From Paulownia fortunei (taxonomy: Eukaryota > Streptophyta > Magnoliopsida > Lamiales > Paulowniaceae), in the NCBI GenBank assembly GCA_019321725.1, contig CM033109.1:20863993-20927992 (forward strand): a stretch of DNA of 64,000 nt. The letters are read 5' to 3'. Numbering within the stretch: position 1 is the stretch's first letter; the number at the start of each line of letters is the position of its first letter. Under the pieces are notes generated by a model. It searched no databases, was not told where the DNA came from, and was given only the letters and a program-made list of their open reading frames with translations. This document shows, in pieces, positions 11,967 to 24,150 of this stretch. The position numbers and the translations under genes are program-made.

Positions 11967-13180
11967 AAATCAAAGTGAAATCTGTATACTTTACCTCCTA
12001 TGCAGATCAACCTTTGTCTCTTATATCTCACCGTCACCAATTATTGGGGGAAAAATTCGTGTTTCTACCATAAAAAATGATATAAACATGAAATTATGAA
12101 TATTTTTTATTTTATTTTTTTTATTCCACGAGAATGTGTTTTGAAAGAATATGTTCTGAAAAAATATATTGAAGAATGTATATATTAAGAGCAAATTATA
12201 TTAAAAATTATAATTTATATTTAGTTTTATTTTGAAAAGATAAACTTTTAGATGGTAGATTGTAAAGTATAAATTTATAACGATAAAAATAATATTATAT
12301 ATCTAAATTGGCACCCATAATTAATACACGAAAGTTAATCTAAAACAGTATAGTTTTTACTCAACTTTATTGATGTAACTTCCTATTACGTCTCTATAAC
12401 ACAGTGGAACGAACTTTGAGGTTAAAAAAAAAGTACAGTGCAATATCATAATCATTTAAAGTGAATAAAGTAAAGTATATTATATAATTATCATTTAAAA
12501 TGAATAAAATAATTTCTTTAATATAATTTTCACTAACATTCAAAGTCCAACCACAACATAGTTCAAAACAAATACGCCATATTATAACTTGTTAATAGAA
12601 TATACAACTTATTTGAAAATAATATTGTTATTTTTTTCTTTTAATCTCAATTGTCATTGAATAAAATTGGACAATTTTTTTTTTTTTCTTAATTAAGTTC
12701 TAGACATAATAGTTGCATCCATACATCATAAACTCCTTGTCGTGATTTACATTTTAATATTACTTTATTATGTCGGTTATATTTTTATTACTAGTTCACC
12801 TCTAATTATGATTGCTTATAAGGATTCAACAATATTAACAATAACTAGACATTTCAATTGGTTCAAGTATACATGAGTGAGAGATGTTATAAATTAGATG
12901 GGGTATTTGATCAATGAGCCTAATTATATTTATAATTGAGTTTAATTTTAATTTTACAATTTGAATGAGATTAGAGTTTTTGGAGTGAGAATTTTTTTTT
13001 AAAGATATATACTTATATACATCGCATCTCTATACTAAATGCATAAGATAATTAATGTATTATCTCAAGCACTTTCTCCAAATTTTTGTGGAGAGCATCA
13101 CCAAGACTAATTTGATGTGTATGAAGAAGTTGTAGGTCTACTAATTATCCATTACGTGAGTAAAAATATATTCGTGATTA
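11967..13180. other. AT-rich intergenic sequence
   Basis: No gene is visible. The segment at about 12126-12175 resembles the reverse complement of about 50885-50935 (short alternating TTTTGAAAGAATATG-type sequence), which suggests another small dispersed repeat, but the boundaries cannot be set. Confidence 0.45.
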
Positions 13181-13545
13181 GGGATGGCAATAGAGTGAGT
13201 TTGGTTAAATTCGAGATTCGTCCTATCAATTTTTTTTAAAATTTAGACTCGGATCCAAAAAGTTAGATCCGCTAGAGTCATTTTATTATTTTAAAAATAT
13301 TTAAAAATATTTTGTAAAAAAATAATACAATAAAATTTTCTAGAAAATATATATTTCTAAAAAATATTACATAAATATATTTATAACAAATTTATAAAAA
13401 AAACACTTAAAAATGGTGGTTCAGGATGGAATGGGTTTGGAAAAAAAAATTCAATACCCACAACGGACCCATTTATAATAGTAAAAAATCACCCTAAATG
13501 GGACGAGTTCGAATTTGAATCCACCCCATTATCATACCTATTTGT
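13181..13545. mobile_element. Small non-autonomous repeat, family M1, copy 1
   Basis: Left end AGGGATGGCAATAGAGTGAG and right end CACCCCATTATCATACCT are imperfect inverted repeats. Between them is an AT-rich core without coding sequence. Ends and core (runs of AAAATAATAC, AAAATTTTCTA, ATTACATAAATATAT) recur at 40466-40840 and more weakly at 15190-15545. Size and structure suggest a MITE, perhaps hAT-like, but the target duplication is not clear. Confidence 0.6.
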
Positions 13546-13856
13546 GATTCGATCATAATGAGGCTTCTAAGCAAATTTGATCCGAAATATATAAATCGAT
13601 AATTTCTTTTACGTATAGGTATATTTGATTCACTCCCTGTGTGTTGATGAGATTATATACTATTACTATTTTTTCAATATCAATAATCGAGACAACTTAT
13701 GCTATTACTATTTTCCCAATATTAATTGACAACTTATGAAAGAGATACACTTAGCAATAGAAGGACTTAAGAAAGAGTATATAACTTCTAAATCTTTAGC
13801 ATTTTGACATCAAATTTCACGTCTTGACTTTTATTATTTTATCCTCCTTATTGGAC

Positions 13857-14305
13857 ACAATGTTGTCAAAACTGGACCACACCAGACTGGTTAAATCGGT
13901 CCAATTAAAAATCAAATATCGATTCGTTCCAGTTAGGTCCAAAAATCGTTTTGACCAGTTTGATCGGTCAAAATTGATCAAATCGGCCAAAATCGATTTG
14001 ACCGATTTTAATATTTTTTTTTAATTTTAATTTTAATTTTTATAAATGTTTAAATTTGATATTTTGTTATATTTATGTGATTATTTGAATTTTGTGTTTT
14101 GTTATATGTGTTTTTATGTAACTATTTATTTATTTTTACATTTAAAATATATTACATAACAATTAATTTATTATATTATTATTTTACATAATAAAATAAG
14201 AAAATATAATTAAGTTTTATTAAATCGATCCGACCGATTGAACCGTTAATTTTAATAAAATCGATTTGGTCACCAGTCCAGTTATAAAAACATTAATTGG
14301 ACAGA
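13857..14305. mobile_element. Small inverted-repeat element (MITE-like), family M2
   Basis: The left end (about 13860, TTGTCAAAACTGGACCACAC) and the reverse complement of the right end (about 14290, TTTTTATAACTGGACTGGTG) share a core AACTGGAC. Both inner flanks carry motifs of the kind AAATCGGTC and CGACCGATT. The interior is AT-rich and noncoding. An open frame at 13824-14024 results from this repetitive sequence and is not a gene. Confidence 0.6.
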
Positions 14306-14374
14306 GACATTAATTGAGACATTATTTTTTGAAGCCACTCTTATCATAATATGAAATTATAGACGCGAACCATC

Positions 14375-14450
14375 AACATGGTGGTCAAGTGGTTAATATG
14401 ATTTGTATTCAATATAAGGTTTTTAATTCAAAATTTACTGAGAACATAAA
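14375..14450 (+). repeat. tRNA-derived SINE-like fragment
   Basis: TGGTCAAGTGGTTA (about 14383) resembles a tRNA A box, and TTTTTAATTCAAAATT about 35 bases later sits where a degenerate B box would be. The spacing fits a tRNA-derived promoter, but the B box is poor and there is no clear tail or target duplication. It does not fold as a real tRNA gene. Confidence 0.35.
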
Positions 14451-15189
14451 ATTACCTCTTATTATGGGCTGCGGTAGCAACTCATAATCCCATAATGCTG
14501 AGATCGGATAGCAAACATTGCTTCGTTGGTGTGTTGATGGAGTTGGGATGATCAAAACGACTAGTCCTATGAATTTAAATCGATCGAGTTATGTCAAACA
14601 AAATATTTTCTAGCGGTTAGATTCCTTTAATTGGGGTAGCCACATTTAATCTTTACTCAACCTATCCTTTTAATTTATCCCAAAATAATAATAATATATA
14701 TATATAGAGAGAGAGAAACGCTGTATTGGCTGGCTTCATTGTTATTGCACCTAATTTTAGCAAAAAAAAATATTGAAATTAATTCATTTAAGTGTATTTA
14801 ATTTGTGAATCAATACTTTCCAATCAAGAAATTGAGAAAAAAGTCAAGGATTAGCCTCGACCAGTGACTTGTCGGATTTTTCTTATAGAAATAATGTTTT
14901 TGGAGTGATCGAGGTGGCTTGTGGGGTTACCCTTGACTAGTAAAAGAAGTCTAATGGTATGGAGGTTAGGATGCTTGTGGGAACTAATCCAAAACCATAA
15001 AGATAAGTGAGGGTCGTTGGGGTGTTGGGGTGAGAACAATCAAATTAGGGTCGTTATCAAATTTAGAGTACCAAGTAACAAATGTATTATTATTATTATT
15101 TTATTACTATGCAAGTGTTTATTGAGGGTAGTCACATGATTTCATCATATAGAGTCGGATATACCAAAGGAACGTGATTGTCAAAATTT

Positions 15190-15545
15190 CAAAATTCTTC
15201 CATTAAGAATTTGAATTTAAATTTGAATTTGAATTCGAATCAAATATAATTTTGAATTTATGAGATTAGATTTATTAGATTCATTTTATAATTTTACAAA
15301 TATTAAGAAATATATATTTAAAAAATAATACCGCTAAAAGTTTTTTTAAATATATTTTGTAAAAAATAATATCACATAAATATATACAATAAATTATAAA
15401 ATAAATAAAAAATAAATAATATTAAATGAGTTTGAAAATAAAAAATTAAGTTCCTGAATACGTTTATAATTTCAAAAACTCACTCCAAGAATAGCGAGTT
15501 TATACTTAAATTCGTTTCATTATAATCCACATATCAAATTTTGGA
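15190..15545. mobile_element. Small non-autonomous repeat, family M1, diverged copy 2
   Basis: The core (AAAAATAATACCGCTAAAAG, then AATATCACATAAATATATAC and repeated AAATAAA) lines up with the cores of copies at 13181 and 40466. The ends are more degraded, so the boundaries are approximate. Confidence 0.45.
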
Positions 15546-16939
15546 GGTATCAAATGATTTTTAATAACAATCTGAATTTTAATCTGAGTCAAACTTATGT
15601 AAAAGTGTACCAATCATATCCTAATTGAGAATTACTTTTAAATAAGGGGTGTATAATGATATATTCGAGCCTTTTTTTCTCATTTAGACCTACATCATGA
15701 GCATGTGGAAAAATATATGAGAACTGCTAGTTTCTCTGATAAATCAAGTAGTACTTATGAACGTTTAAGCCATCTAATTTATTTCCAAATATTGGACAGT
15801 TAAGTTTATCATTTTAATTGGAGAAAATAAATGATAGTGATTTCTAAGATTTCAAATAATTTTCGATTCATTTAGAGAATTATTTGAAGATTTTTATTTT
15901 TCGTCATTCTAAAACTTTATAGAATTAAAAAATATTAGAAGTTTACGAATTAAAATTCGTAATAAAATAAATAAATATACACCATACTGTTTTTGAAAAA
16001 TAAAATAAGTTATTACTACGGACACAAAATCTAAATATTCTAAAATGGAATTTAAAACAAGTGACATTAAATCTCAACCACTTGATATTACTCCAAACCT
16101 TTCAAAATGCTGTTCATCCAATTGTGAGATGTAACGACAAATCATTGTCATAATAATTCCACTACAAAATTAATTACTTATATAAGAAATTAAAGAATTA
16201 ACGAATTAAAAATATTTGCAGTGGTCAAGAATTAATGAACATGGGGGCCGATCGTAGAAAACTCAGCAAAAAAATAAATAAATATTGCAATTTAGAGGCA
16301 GATTCAAAAAAACTAATGTGAATCAGTGCATTTATGTGGTAGCTATGCACAGTGAAATGGTTGGATAAAGACGAAAATAATTATGAAGAATGCCCACATT
16401 TTTATATTAATTATAATTTTCGTCCCTCAATTTGCATTAATTTTTTTGTCTCCTTATTTAGATAGATAAGTCAACTCTAGGTGGCCTTGTTATTAAATGC
16501 AAAGCTTGACAATTTATGTTCTTTCATGGAGTATTAATTTTATTTTTTTAATTAAAACCGTTTGTGTCTAAATCGGAGGTTGGACATTGACATCTATCAG
16601 TTCACGGAGTATTAATTATTTTCGAGATGCACTGGATTTAGAGGCTTGGCAATTTTTGAAACAATTTTTTTTTTTATGGAAATTGACATTAGCGTTTCAA
16701 AACATACTACTGATGCTCCAATATTTCATAATAATTATTTAAGCAAAATTGTGAATTATAGAACTCATTATTAATTTTTGGAGAGCCAATATTAATTTCA
16801 AGTTTTACTAAGAAAAAAACATTTAAAATAAATGTTCGAGTAGTTCATACTTTCTATATATTAATGATATAGTTTATATACTATATAAGCAAACATCTCC
16901 ATGCAACTATTGCACTTTACTCCTCAGAAATATACTTAA
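15546..16939. other. AT-rich intergenic sequence
   Basis: No coding frame, structural RNA or recognisable transposon end is present. The interval ends where LTR sequence of the gypsy element begins. The stretch 14451-15189 is likewise empty apart from short TA and GA runs near 14690. Confidence 0.45.
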
Positions 16940-16944
16940 AAAGG

Positions 16945-16975
<31 letters not shown>

Positions 16976-17451
16976 TATATTTTTATATAATTAATTCATA
17001 ATATTATTTATTTATTTTTATATATATTTATTTATAAGCCCCCAAATTTATTTTATATTAAAAAGTTTACACTCTCTTAATTAATATGGTAATGTCCTTG
17101 TTTTCTTTCATTATTATTATTACCGTTACAATTACTATTTTCTCTCTAATTAATTTATTTGCATAGTTTATCCTACATCGATAAATACAATAATACTACC
17201 TTTCACTTACGTGTATCATAATTCTATCTAACTGTTGACACCTAAATCTCATATCTTAGTACCAACTCAACCAAGTAGGTTAAAAAATCTAGAAACTAAT
17301 ATCGGTGACAACTTCAAAAGTTTAATTATTAAAATACCGTATAAAATATAATGTATTATGAAATATCAATTAAAATGTAAATGACACATACATGACATAA
17401 AATGAATGAACTATATTGGCTAGGTGAGAAGTGCGAGACTTGGGTATTACA
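16940..17451 (-). repeat. 3' LTR of the Tekay-like element, truncated
   Basis: About 510 bases align with the right-hand parts of the LTRs ending at 5378 and 25815, including ATAAGCCCCCAA and the terminus GGGTATTACA. Similarity stops at a (TA)n tract near 16940. About 1.8 kb of the expected LTR is absent. Confidence 0.8.
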
Positions 17452-18021
17452 TCATTCCCTCCTTATGAAAATTTTATCCCCAAAACTTTGCTTACCGAAA
17501 AAAAACTCGGGGTATTTGACTCTCATTTCATCTTCCCTTTCTCATGTAGCCTCTTCCGTTGACTAGTCCTTCCACAGTACCTTGACTAATGGGATTTTCT
17601 TATTTCTATGTTGTTTTACTTCTCGTAGAAGAATCTCTACAGTTGCTTATTCATAACTCAAATATACTTTCAACTCTATAATTTCGTTCTTCAGAGTATG
17701 AGATGGATTTCCAATATATTTTCTCAACATAGATACGTGGAATATATTATGTACTTAAGGCATTGATATAGGTAGGTCAAGTCGGTTTATAACAGTGTCC
17801 CGATCATCATTTGACATAGGTGTCTCCCCTTCTTGGTTTCTACCTCCATTACTACTCTTACTCCTTGTTCTTGTCATGCCTGCAATATTATTTTAAAACG
17901 TGGCCAATACAATTCATGAGACAATAATGCATCACATAATAAAATAAAACTTACGAGCAAGACGATGCTTCCACAAGTTTCAAGTTTATGTACATGGATA
18001 GTCTACAGAACCTGTAACCGT
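17452..18021 (-). pseudogene. Tekay-like gag start fused to pol end by internal deletion
   Basis: On the minus strand an ATG at 17877 opens a short gag N-terminus (MTRTRSKSSNGG). After about 25 codons the sequence changes to the end of pol, including FHVSMLRKYI and EEATWEREDEMR, motifs of the region after the integrase in Tekay-type elements. A polypurine tract (GGGGATAAAATTTTC and AAGGAGGGAATG) follows at 17452-17485, against the LTR. The join removes nearly the whole polyprotein, and in-frame stops remain. It is a non-autonomous remnant. Confidence 0.78.
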
Positions 18022-18033
18022 GCTCTGATACCA
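18022..18033 (-). other. Primer-binding site of the Tekay-like element
   Basis: The minus strand reads TGGTATCAGAGC, an exact initiator-tRNA-Met-type primer site, three bases inside the LTR edge at 18037. It fixes both the orientation and the LTR boundary. Confidence 0.88.
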
Positions 18034-18036
18034 CTC

Positions 18037-18423
18037 TGTAACACCCTTATTACTACACAACTATATATAATATAATTTGATATGATAGAACATATGTGTA
18101 TCTATTTTTTTTTCCTTAACATATTAATAAATAATAAATATTTTCCCATTCACAGACTAATATATATACCTGCAAAGGACCCATAACAATCATAAAATTT
18201 ACATACCCATGTACAAAAAAGTTATAAAAGTAACATACAGTACAAATTCTAAAACCTAATACAAAAGACTCCAAAATCAAATAAGTTAACAATCAGCCCA
18301 ACAGGTCGTTATCCATGTACACTGATCCTCAGAACCTATAGGAGCTCCAGCCCCTCGCTCAGCAAGTCCATAGTTTCAAGTATCATCAAACTTACCTACA
18401 ATGCATGAACTACGTGAGCTAAT
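18037..18423 (-). repeat. 5' LTR of the Tekay-like element, part 1
   Basis: This part matches 3034-3444 of the solo LTR, from TGTAACACCC to CTACGTGAGCTAAT. There the chromovirus LTR begins. The rest of this LTR continues at 24338. Confidence 0.87.
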
Positions 18424-18894
18424 TGTCACGCACCGCCAAGCCAAGACCCGTTTATTGCAGCATTTTTGGGCTTGGAGGCTCTCCCGTAATTTTCTAGAAC
18501 ATTAGGGATATTTTGGACAAATGTTAGGAACTTTTAGAAAGTCCCTTTGTAAATATCTAGTGGAATCATTCTAGCATTATTCTAGCATATTTCTTAGAGA
18601 ACTCTAGAGAGTATCCCCCAACCATTGGAACAAATAGATCACCACCGTTCATTTAGGAGGTGAAGTAGTATAAATAGAGGTAGGAACTTCATTTGTAAAC
18701 CATCAAGCAAAAGTTTAAGTTTGAGTGAATACAAGTTTTCTCTTACAAAGCTCTTTTGCCTTCTTTGAGTGTTTTCTATCTTGCTAGCCATCTTTCAACA
18801 CTTTTCTAAGCAACGAGTCTGACTTAGCTACCACGAGGGGTGGTTGAAGAAGCTAAGGCCGCACGGTTCTTATTAAGGGAACAAGTCTGTGACA
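18424..18894 (+). repeat. 5' LTR of the nested chromovirus
   Basis: The LTR is 471 bases long, starts TGTCACGCACC and ends CTGTGACA. It abuts a primer-binding site two bases later and shares its start with the 3' LTR at 24151. A short transcribed-leader-like region follows the sequence TATAAATAGAGG near 18670, a plausible TATA box. Confidence 0.88.
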
Positions 18895-18896
18895 AG

Positions 18897-18908
18897 TGGT
18901 ATCAGAGC
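18897..18908 (+). other. Primer-binding site of the nested chromovirus
   Basis: TGGTATCAGAGC is an exact match to the common plant tRNA-Met primer site, two bases after the LTR end. Confidence 0.9.
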
Positions 18909-18941
18909 CCGATTGGGCTAAGTGTTGTGAAGTTACAAGCG

Positions 18942-21210
18942 ATGGCCGGTAATGAGAACATATCAAGTGTGACCAAAGACCACGGAAGAGAACCTGTCCA
19001 GTCCCAATCCAAGAAGAAACACGATTAGAGTAAGAGCCGTGAGGGCAGCTCTTGGGAACGTATCATGGAGGATATGGGTGAACATCTCGAGATAGTTGAG
19101 CAGAACATTGAGATGCTGGAGGGTCATACTTTCCAACAGTTAGACTCCCTGAAGAAGAATATCCAAGCATGCCTCGACGTCGACACCTTGCGTGATGATC
19201 GCTTAACGCAATTGGAGGCGAAAGTGATGGACACTCTACAAGCTATGCAGATTAGCATCGAGATATTGCGGGAGGACTTAGTAGTATGTAAGAAGACTGC
19301 TACCACCGTGGGAACTAGCACCAGTGTGGTTAGTCCAAGGGTGGACTATCCCAAACTCAATGGGTTCGATGGCCGGAGGGATGCCAAGGAAGTTGAGAAC
19401 TTCTTGTGGCAAATGAAATGCTACTTCGAGGGACTTAACTTAACTGATGAAGCATCAAGGGTAAGAACCGCCACTCTCTATCTCACCGATACTGCTATTC
19501 TATGGTGGCGCAGGAAGCACGCCGATATAGAACGAGGTTCCTGTCGGGTCGATACTTGGGAGAATTTCAAGAAGGAGCTTAAGTGATATTTTACCCAAAA
19601 AATATCGTTTATGAAGCTCACAAGAAGCTCTGTGAGCTGAAACAACGAGACACCATAAGGGAGTATGTTAAAGACTTTACCACAATCATGCTTCAAATTC
19701 CCAATCTATCGGAGGAAGACCTTCTCTTCCACTTTGTGGATGGTCTTCAATAATGGGCCAAATAAGAGTTGCACCGATGAGATGTCAAGTTGGTAGACGA
19801 GGCCATCGTCATCGTAGAGTCTCTTATAGAGTACCAACCCCACACGGATGCTTCAAAGAAGAAGGAGAAGTGGAACCCAACTAAAGGTGGGGAAGACAAG
19901 TGGGATAATTGGGACCAACGAAAAACATACCCTTGGGGGGAGAAGCTAGGAATTCATCCCAAAAAGAGTACGAAGAAAAAAAATGTGCCTTCGTACCAAA
20001 GGGAGGATGCTTCGTGTGCAAAGGGCCACATACCATGAGCAATTATCCCAAGCTCGGGTTCTTGTCTGCCATGGTCGAGAAGAATGAGGCAGTAACAACC
20101 ATGGATGAAGGGATGAGTAATATCGAATCCATCCGACTTCTTAATGCCCTCAATGCCAAGTCGTTACTAGTGACATTAAGCAAGGGGCTGATGTACATGG
20201 AGGCATACTTAAGTAGGAAGTCTACTAGGATGATGGTGGACATGAGAGCTACCCACAAGGGAGTATGTTAAAGACTTTACCACAATCATGCTTCAAATTC
20301 CCAATCTATCGGAGGAAGACCTTCTCTTCCACTTTGTGGATGGTCTTCAATAATGGGCCAAATAAGAGTTGCACCGATGAGATGTCAAGTTGGTAGACGA
20401 GGCCATCGTCATCGTAGAGTCTCTTATAGAGTACCAACCCTACACGGATGCTTCAAAGAAGAAGGAGAAGTGGAACCCAACTAAAGGTGGGGAAGACAAG
20501 TGGGATAATTGGGACCAACGAAAAACATACCCTTGGGGGGAGAAGCTAGGAATTCATCCCAAAAAGAGTACGAAGAAAAAAAATGTGCCTTCGTACCAAA
20601 GGGAGGATGCTTCGTGTGCAAAGGGCCACATACTATGAGCAATTATCCCAAGCTCGGGTTCTTGTCTGCCATGGTCGAGAAGAATGAGGCAGTAACAACC
20701 ATGGATGAAGGGATGAGTAATATCGAATCCATCCGACTTCTTAATGCCCTCAATGCCAAGTCGTTACTAGTGACATTAAGCAAGGGGCTGATGTACATGG
20801 AGGCATACTTAAGTAGGAAGTCTACTAGGATGATGGTGGACATGAGAGCTACCCACAACTTTATAACCGAGGAAAAGGCCAATAGGTTAGGCCTACAATG
20901 GAGCAAGGGTGAAGGTTGGCTTAAGACGGTGAATGCCAAAGCTCAACCCTTTAATGGCATATTGAAGAATGTGGAGCTACGCTTAGGCACTTGGAAGGGC
21001 CAAGTGGATTTCTTGGTGGCACCTATGGACAACTTCAAGGTCGTAATCGATATGGACTTCTTAAGAAAGGTAACAACTATTCCCATGCCTTCTTTCAGCT
21101 CTGTATGTATACTCGAAAAGGGAGCACCTTGTATGATCCCTACCATCGACCCAATCGAGGGACATTCACAAATGACTAAGGCTGAATCAAGGCACCTGTC
21201 AATAATATAA
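18942..21210 (+). pseudogene. Chromovirus gag and protease, nonfunctional, with internal duplication
   Basis: A gag frame begins at ATG 18942, is broken by a stop at 19026, and continues in the same frame to 19586 with a coiled-coil-like N-terminus and the capsid motif ILWWRRK. After a frameshift and more stops comes a CCHC-like knuckle (CFVCKGPHTMSNYP) whose last Cys is Tyr. A retropepsin-like segment follows (about 20840-21080), but the expected catalytic DSGA reads DMRA. The knuckle and the start of the protease occur twice because of a 600-base tandem duplication. No active product can be inferred. Confidence 0.85.
19657..20856 (+). repeat. 600-bp tandem duplication inside the chromovirus gag/protease
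   Basis: Bases 19657-20256 and 20257-20856 are the same 600 bases in direct tandem. I found only two differences, both C versus T (19841/20441 and 20034/20634). Two bases (AA) shared at the ends could be junction microhomology. The unit is 200 codons long, so it does not shift frame. Confidence 0.95.
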
Positions 21211-21239
21211 ATTACTAAGGGGTAAAACGGGGCGAGCCG

Positions 21240-22623
21240 ACATATTTAACAACCTTAAAAGAGAAAGTTCCAATCGTCACTAAGGAGGAGGACTTGCCAC
21301 CCATTATCTAGAATGTCTTAGAGGAAAACAAGGATGTGATATCGGATGAGTTACCAAAAAAACTCCTACCTAGGCAAAAGGTGGATCACAAGATCGAGTT
21401 GGAGCCGGTACCAAGCCACCTGCTATGACACCTTACTGCATGGCCCCACCTGAACTAGAGGAGCTTCGAAGGTAACTAATAAAGTTGTTAGACATGGGAC
21501 AGATCCGACTTTTGAAGGCACCATACAACGCATCGGTGTTGTTCCAAAAAAAGCACGACAGGTCACTAAGAATGTGTGCGAACTATCGGGCATTAAATAA
21601 GGTAACTATCAAAAACTGATATCCCATACCTTTGATAATTGACCTATTTGACAGACTTGGAGGAGCCAAAATTTATACCAAGATGGACTTACAAAAAGGC
21701 TACTACCAAGTTTGGATTATTGAGGGGGACGAGCCAAAAACAGCGTGCATTACCCGTTACGGGTCTTTCGAGTGGTTAGTCATGTCTTTCGGATTGACCA
21801 ATGCCCCAGCCACATGTTGCACGCTCATGAACAAGATCTTCCAGTCGTACCTAGATAGGTTCATGGCGGTCTACCTGGATGATATAGTGATCTACAACAA
21901 CTCGCTGGAGGAACACGCCAACCACTACAATGAGTTATTTGTGAAGAAAGAAAAGTGCTCATTCACCAAGGAAGAGGTTCCTTTTTTGGGACACATCATC
22001 AAACATGGGCAGCTCCAAATAGACGGAGCAAAAATACGAGCTATTATAGAGTAGGAAGCTCTAACCAAGGTAAGCGAATTACGGTCTTTTCTTGGTCTTA
22101 TCAATTATTGCAGCAGGTTTATCCAAGGATACTCGGCACGGGCAGCACTACTGACGGACCTACTCAAAAAAGAAAAAATATAGGAGTGGTCCAAGAAATG
22201 CCAACACACCTTTGATGACTTGAAGGCGGCAGTAAGCAGCAAGCCCGTACTAGCCTTGTTGAATTTTAACAAGCCCTTTGAACTCCACTTGGATGCCTCA
22301 AACTTTGCAATAGGAGGGGTACTAATGCAAGAAGGGCATCCCATAGCATTCGAAAGCCGCAAGCTCAATGACATTAAGCGACGATACACGGTGCAAGAAA
22401 AAGAGATGACGGCCATCATCCATTGTCTACGGGTGTGGCGACATTACTTGTTGGGCTCCCACTTCATCATCAAAACTGACAATGTTGCCATGAGTTATTT
22501 CCAAACCCAAAAGAAGCTGTCATCGAAGCAAGCTCGATGGCAAGACTTCTTGGCAGAATTTGATTACACGTTGGAGTACAAACCCGATAAAGCCAACGTA
22601 GTAGCCGATGCCTTAAGCTGAAA
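21240..22623 (+). pseudogene. Chromovirus reverse transcriptase and RNase H, nonfunctional
   Basis: Reverse transcriptase motifs run in order: a [13 protein letters not shown] stretch near 21575, KMDLQKGYYQVWI near 21680, SFGLTNAPAT near 21790 and the active-site YLDDIVIY near 21875, which is intact. RNase H follows (22220-22621), with the start motif FELHLDASNFAIGGVL, an ESRKLN stretch and a KANVVADALS end. In an intact element these copy the RNA into DNA and degrade the template. Stops near 21205, 21620 and 22052 and a frameshift around 22050-22220 break the frame. Confidence 0.88.
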
Positions 22624-24139
22624 GGCGGAGCTTGCAGCTGTCAGTCTAGCCAAGAGAGAGATAACGGACCTCATCAAATAAGAATTAGAGCAAGACCCAT
22701 TGGCTAGGGAGCTAAAGAAGCTAGCAGTGGAGGGCAAAACCAAGCAATTCTGGGTAGAGGACGGTCTACTCTACACCAAAGGACGGCGCCTATACATCTC
22801 GAAGTGTGGGAGCTTGAAAAAATAGCTCATCAAGGAGTGTCACGACACCAAATGGGCGGGGCATCCAGGATAATAATGCACGATGGCACTATTAGAGATA
22901 ACCTACTTTTGGCCTCACATGAGGGATAGTGTCGAGTTGTACGTCTAGACTTGTCTTGTGTGCCAACAAGACAAGGTAGTGAACAAGCAGCTGGCAGGAT
23001 TGTTGGAGCCATTACCGATTCTCGACCAACCATGGGAGTCTATCACAATGGACTTCATCAGTGTCTTGCCAAAATCAGAGAGGTTCGGGTCTATCATGGT
23101 AGTAGTAGACCGATTTTCAAGTACGGGATATTCATACCATGCAGTAGGGACTGCACAGCAGAAGAAGCGGCAAGGGCATTCCTCAAACTTGCCGCTTCTT
23201 CCAAAATATCGTGAAATATTAGGGACTACCACGAAACATTATGAGCGATCGGGACCCCCGCTTCACATGGAGATTGTGGACGGAACTTTTAAACTTTTTG
23301 GGTCAAAATTATGTTTCTCCACAAGTTTTCACCCCCAGACCGATGGGCAGACCAAACGGGTGAACTCCTTGCTAGAGTGCTATTTGAGGCACTTTGTAAA
23401 TGCTAATCAGAAGGATTGGGCCAAACTTCTTGATATTACACAATTTTCATACAACTTACAGCGGAGCGAGGCCACGGGACACAGTCCGTTTGAGTTGGCG
23501 ATGGAGTAACAACCGTTAACTCCTCACACCATAGCAACATTCGAAAGCGATGGTAGGAGCCCAGGGGTAATCAAAATGGCTAAGTCGTGGGAGGAACAAG
23601 CCGACTTAGCTTATTCATGCCTAGAAAAAGCCCGTCGACGAATGAAGAAATGGGCCGACGAAAGGAGACGCCCACAAGAGTTCAATATAGGCAACCAAGT
23701 CCTTGTCAAACTCTTACCACAACAATTTAAGGCATTGCGAGAAATGCACAAAGGTTTGGTAAGAAGGTACGAGAGGCCGTTTCTGATTGTGGCTAAGGTA
23801 GGCAAGGTGTCTTATCGTGTTGACCTACCTAGCTCTTTAAAGATACATCATGTCTTTCACGTAAGTATGTTAAAGTCATACCATGAGGACGAGGAAGACC
23901 CCAGCCGAGGGCAATGACATCGGGCACCTCCTATGGTAACCAAGTCTTACGACAAGGAGATTGAAGAGGTGCTTACCAAGAAGACCATACGACGACGTGG
24001 CATACGACCTTGCTCTCAACACTTGATCAAGTGGAAGGGACTACCAGAGTCTGAAGCAACGTGGGAACCCAAAGAAGACTTGTGGTAGTTCCAAGATCAA
24101 CTTCGAGAGTACGAGGTGACGAGGGCATCGCCAAATTAG
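22624..24139 (+). pseudogene. Chromovirus integrase with C-terminal chromodomain, nonfunctional
   Basis: A zinc-finger-like region (ECHDTKWAGHPG, then TCLVCQQDK) is followed by the DDE core, with MDFISVLPKSE near 23050 and FHPQTDGQTKRVNSLLE near 23330. The region after the integrase (IHHVFHVSMLKSYH) ends near 23885. A chromodomain-like segment at about 23950-24090 includes LIKWKGLPESEATWEP, typical of chromoviruses, where it guides insertion to particular chromatin. Stops near 22680, 22825, 22870, 23507 and 23917, plus frame changes, disable it. A stop also falls within the chromodomain end, after EDLW. Confidence 0.87.
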
Positions 24140-24150
24140 GTGGGGGAGGA
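24138..24150 (+). other. Polypurine tract of the nested chromovirus
   Basis: AGGTGGGGGAGGA lies directly before the 3' LTR start at 24151 and has the usual composition for a plant gypsy plus-strand primer. Confidence 0.88.

Noticed and set aside
18022..18033. TGGTATCAGAGC motifs as parts of tRNA genes
   Set aside because: They are only the 12-base 3'-end complements used as primer sites next to LTR edges; no cloverleaf is present.
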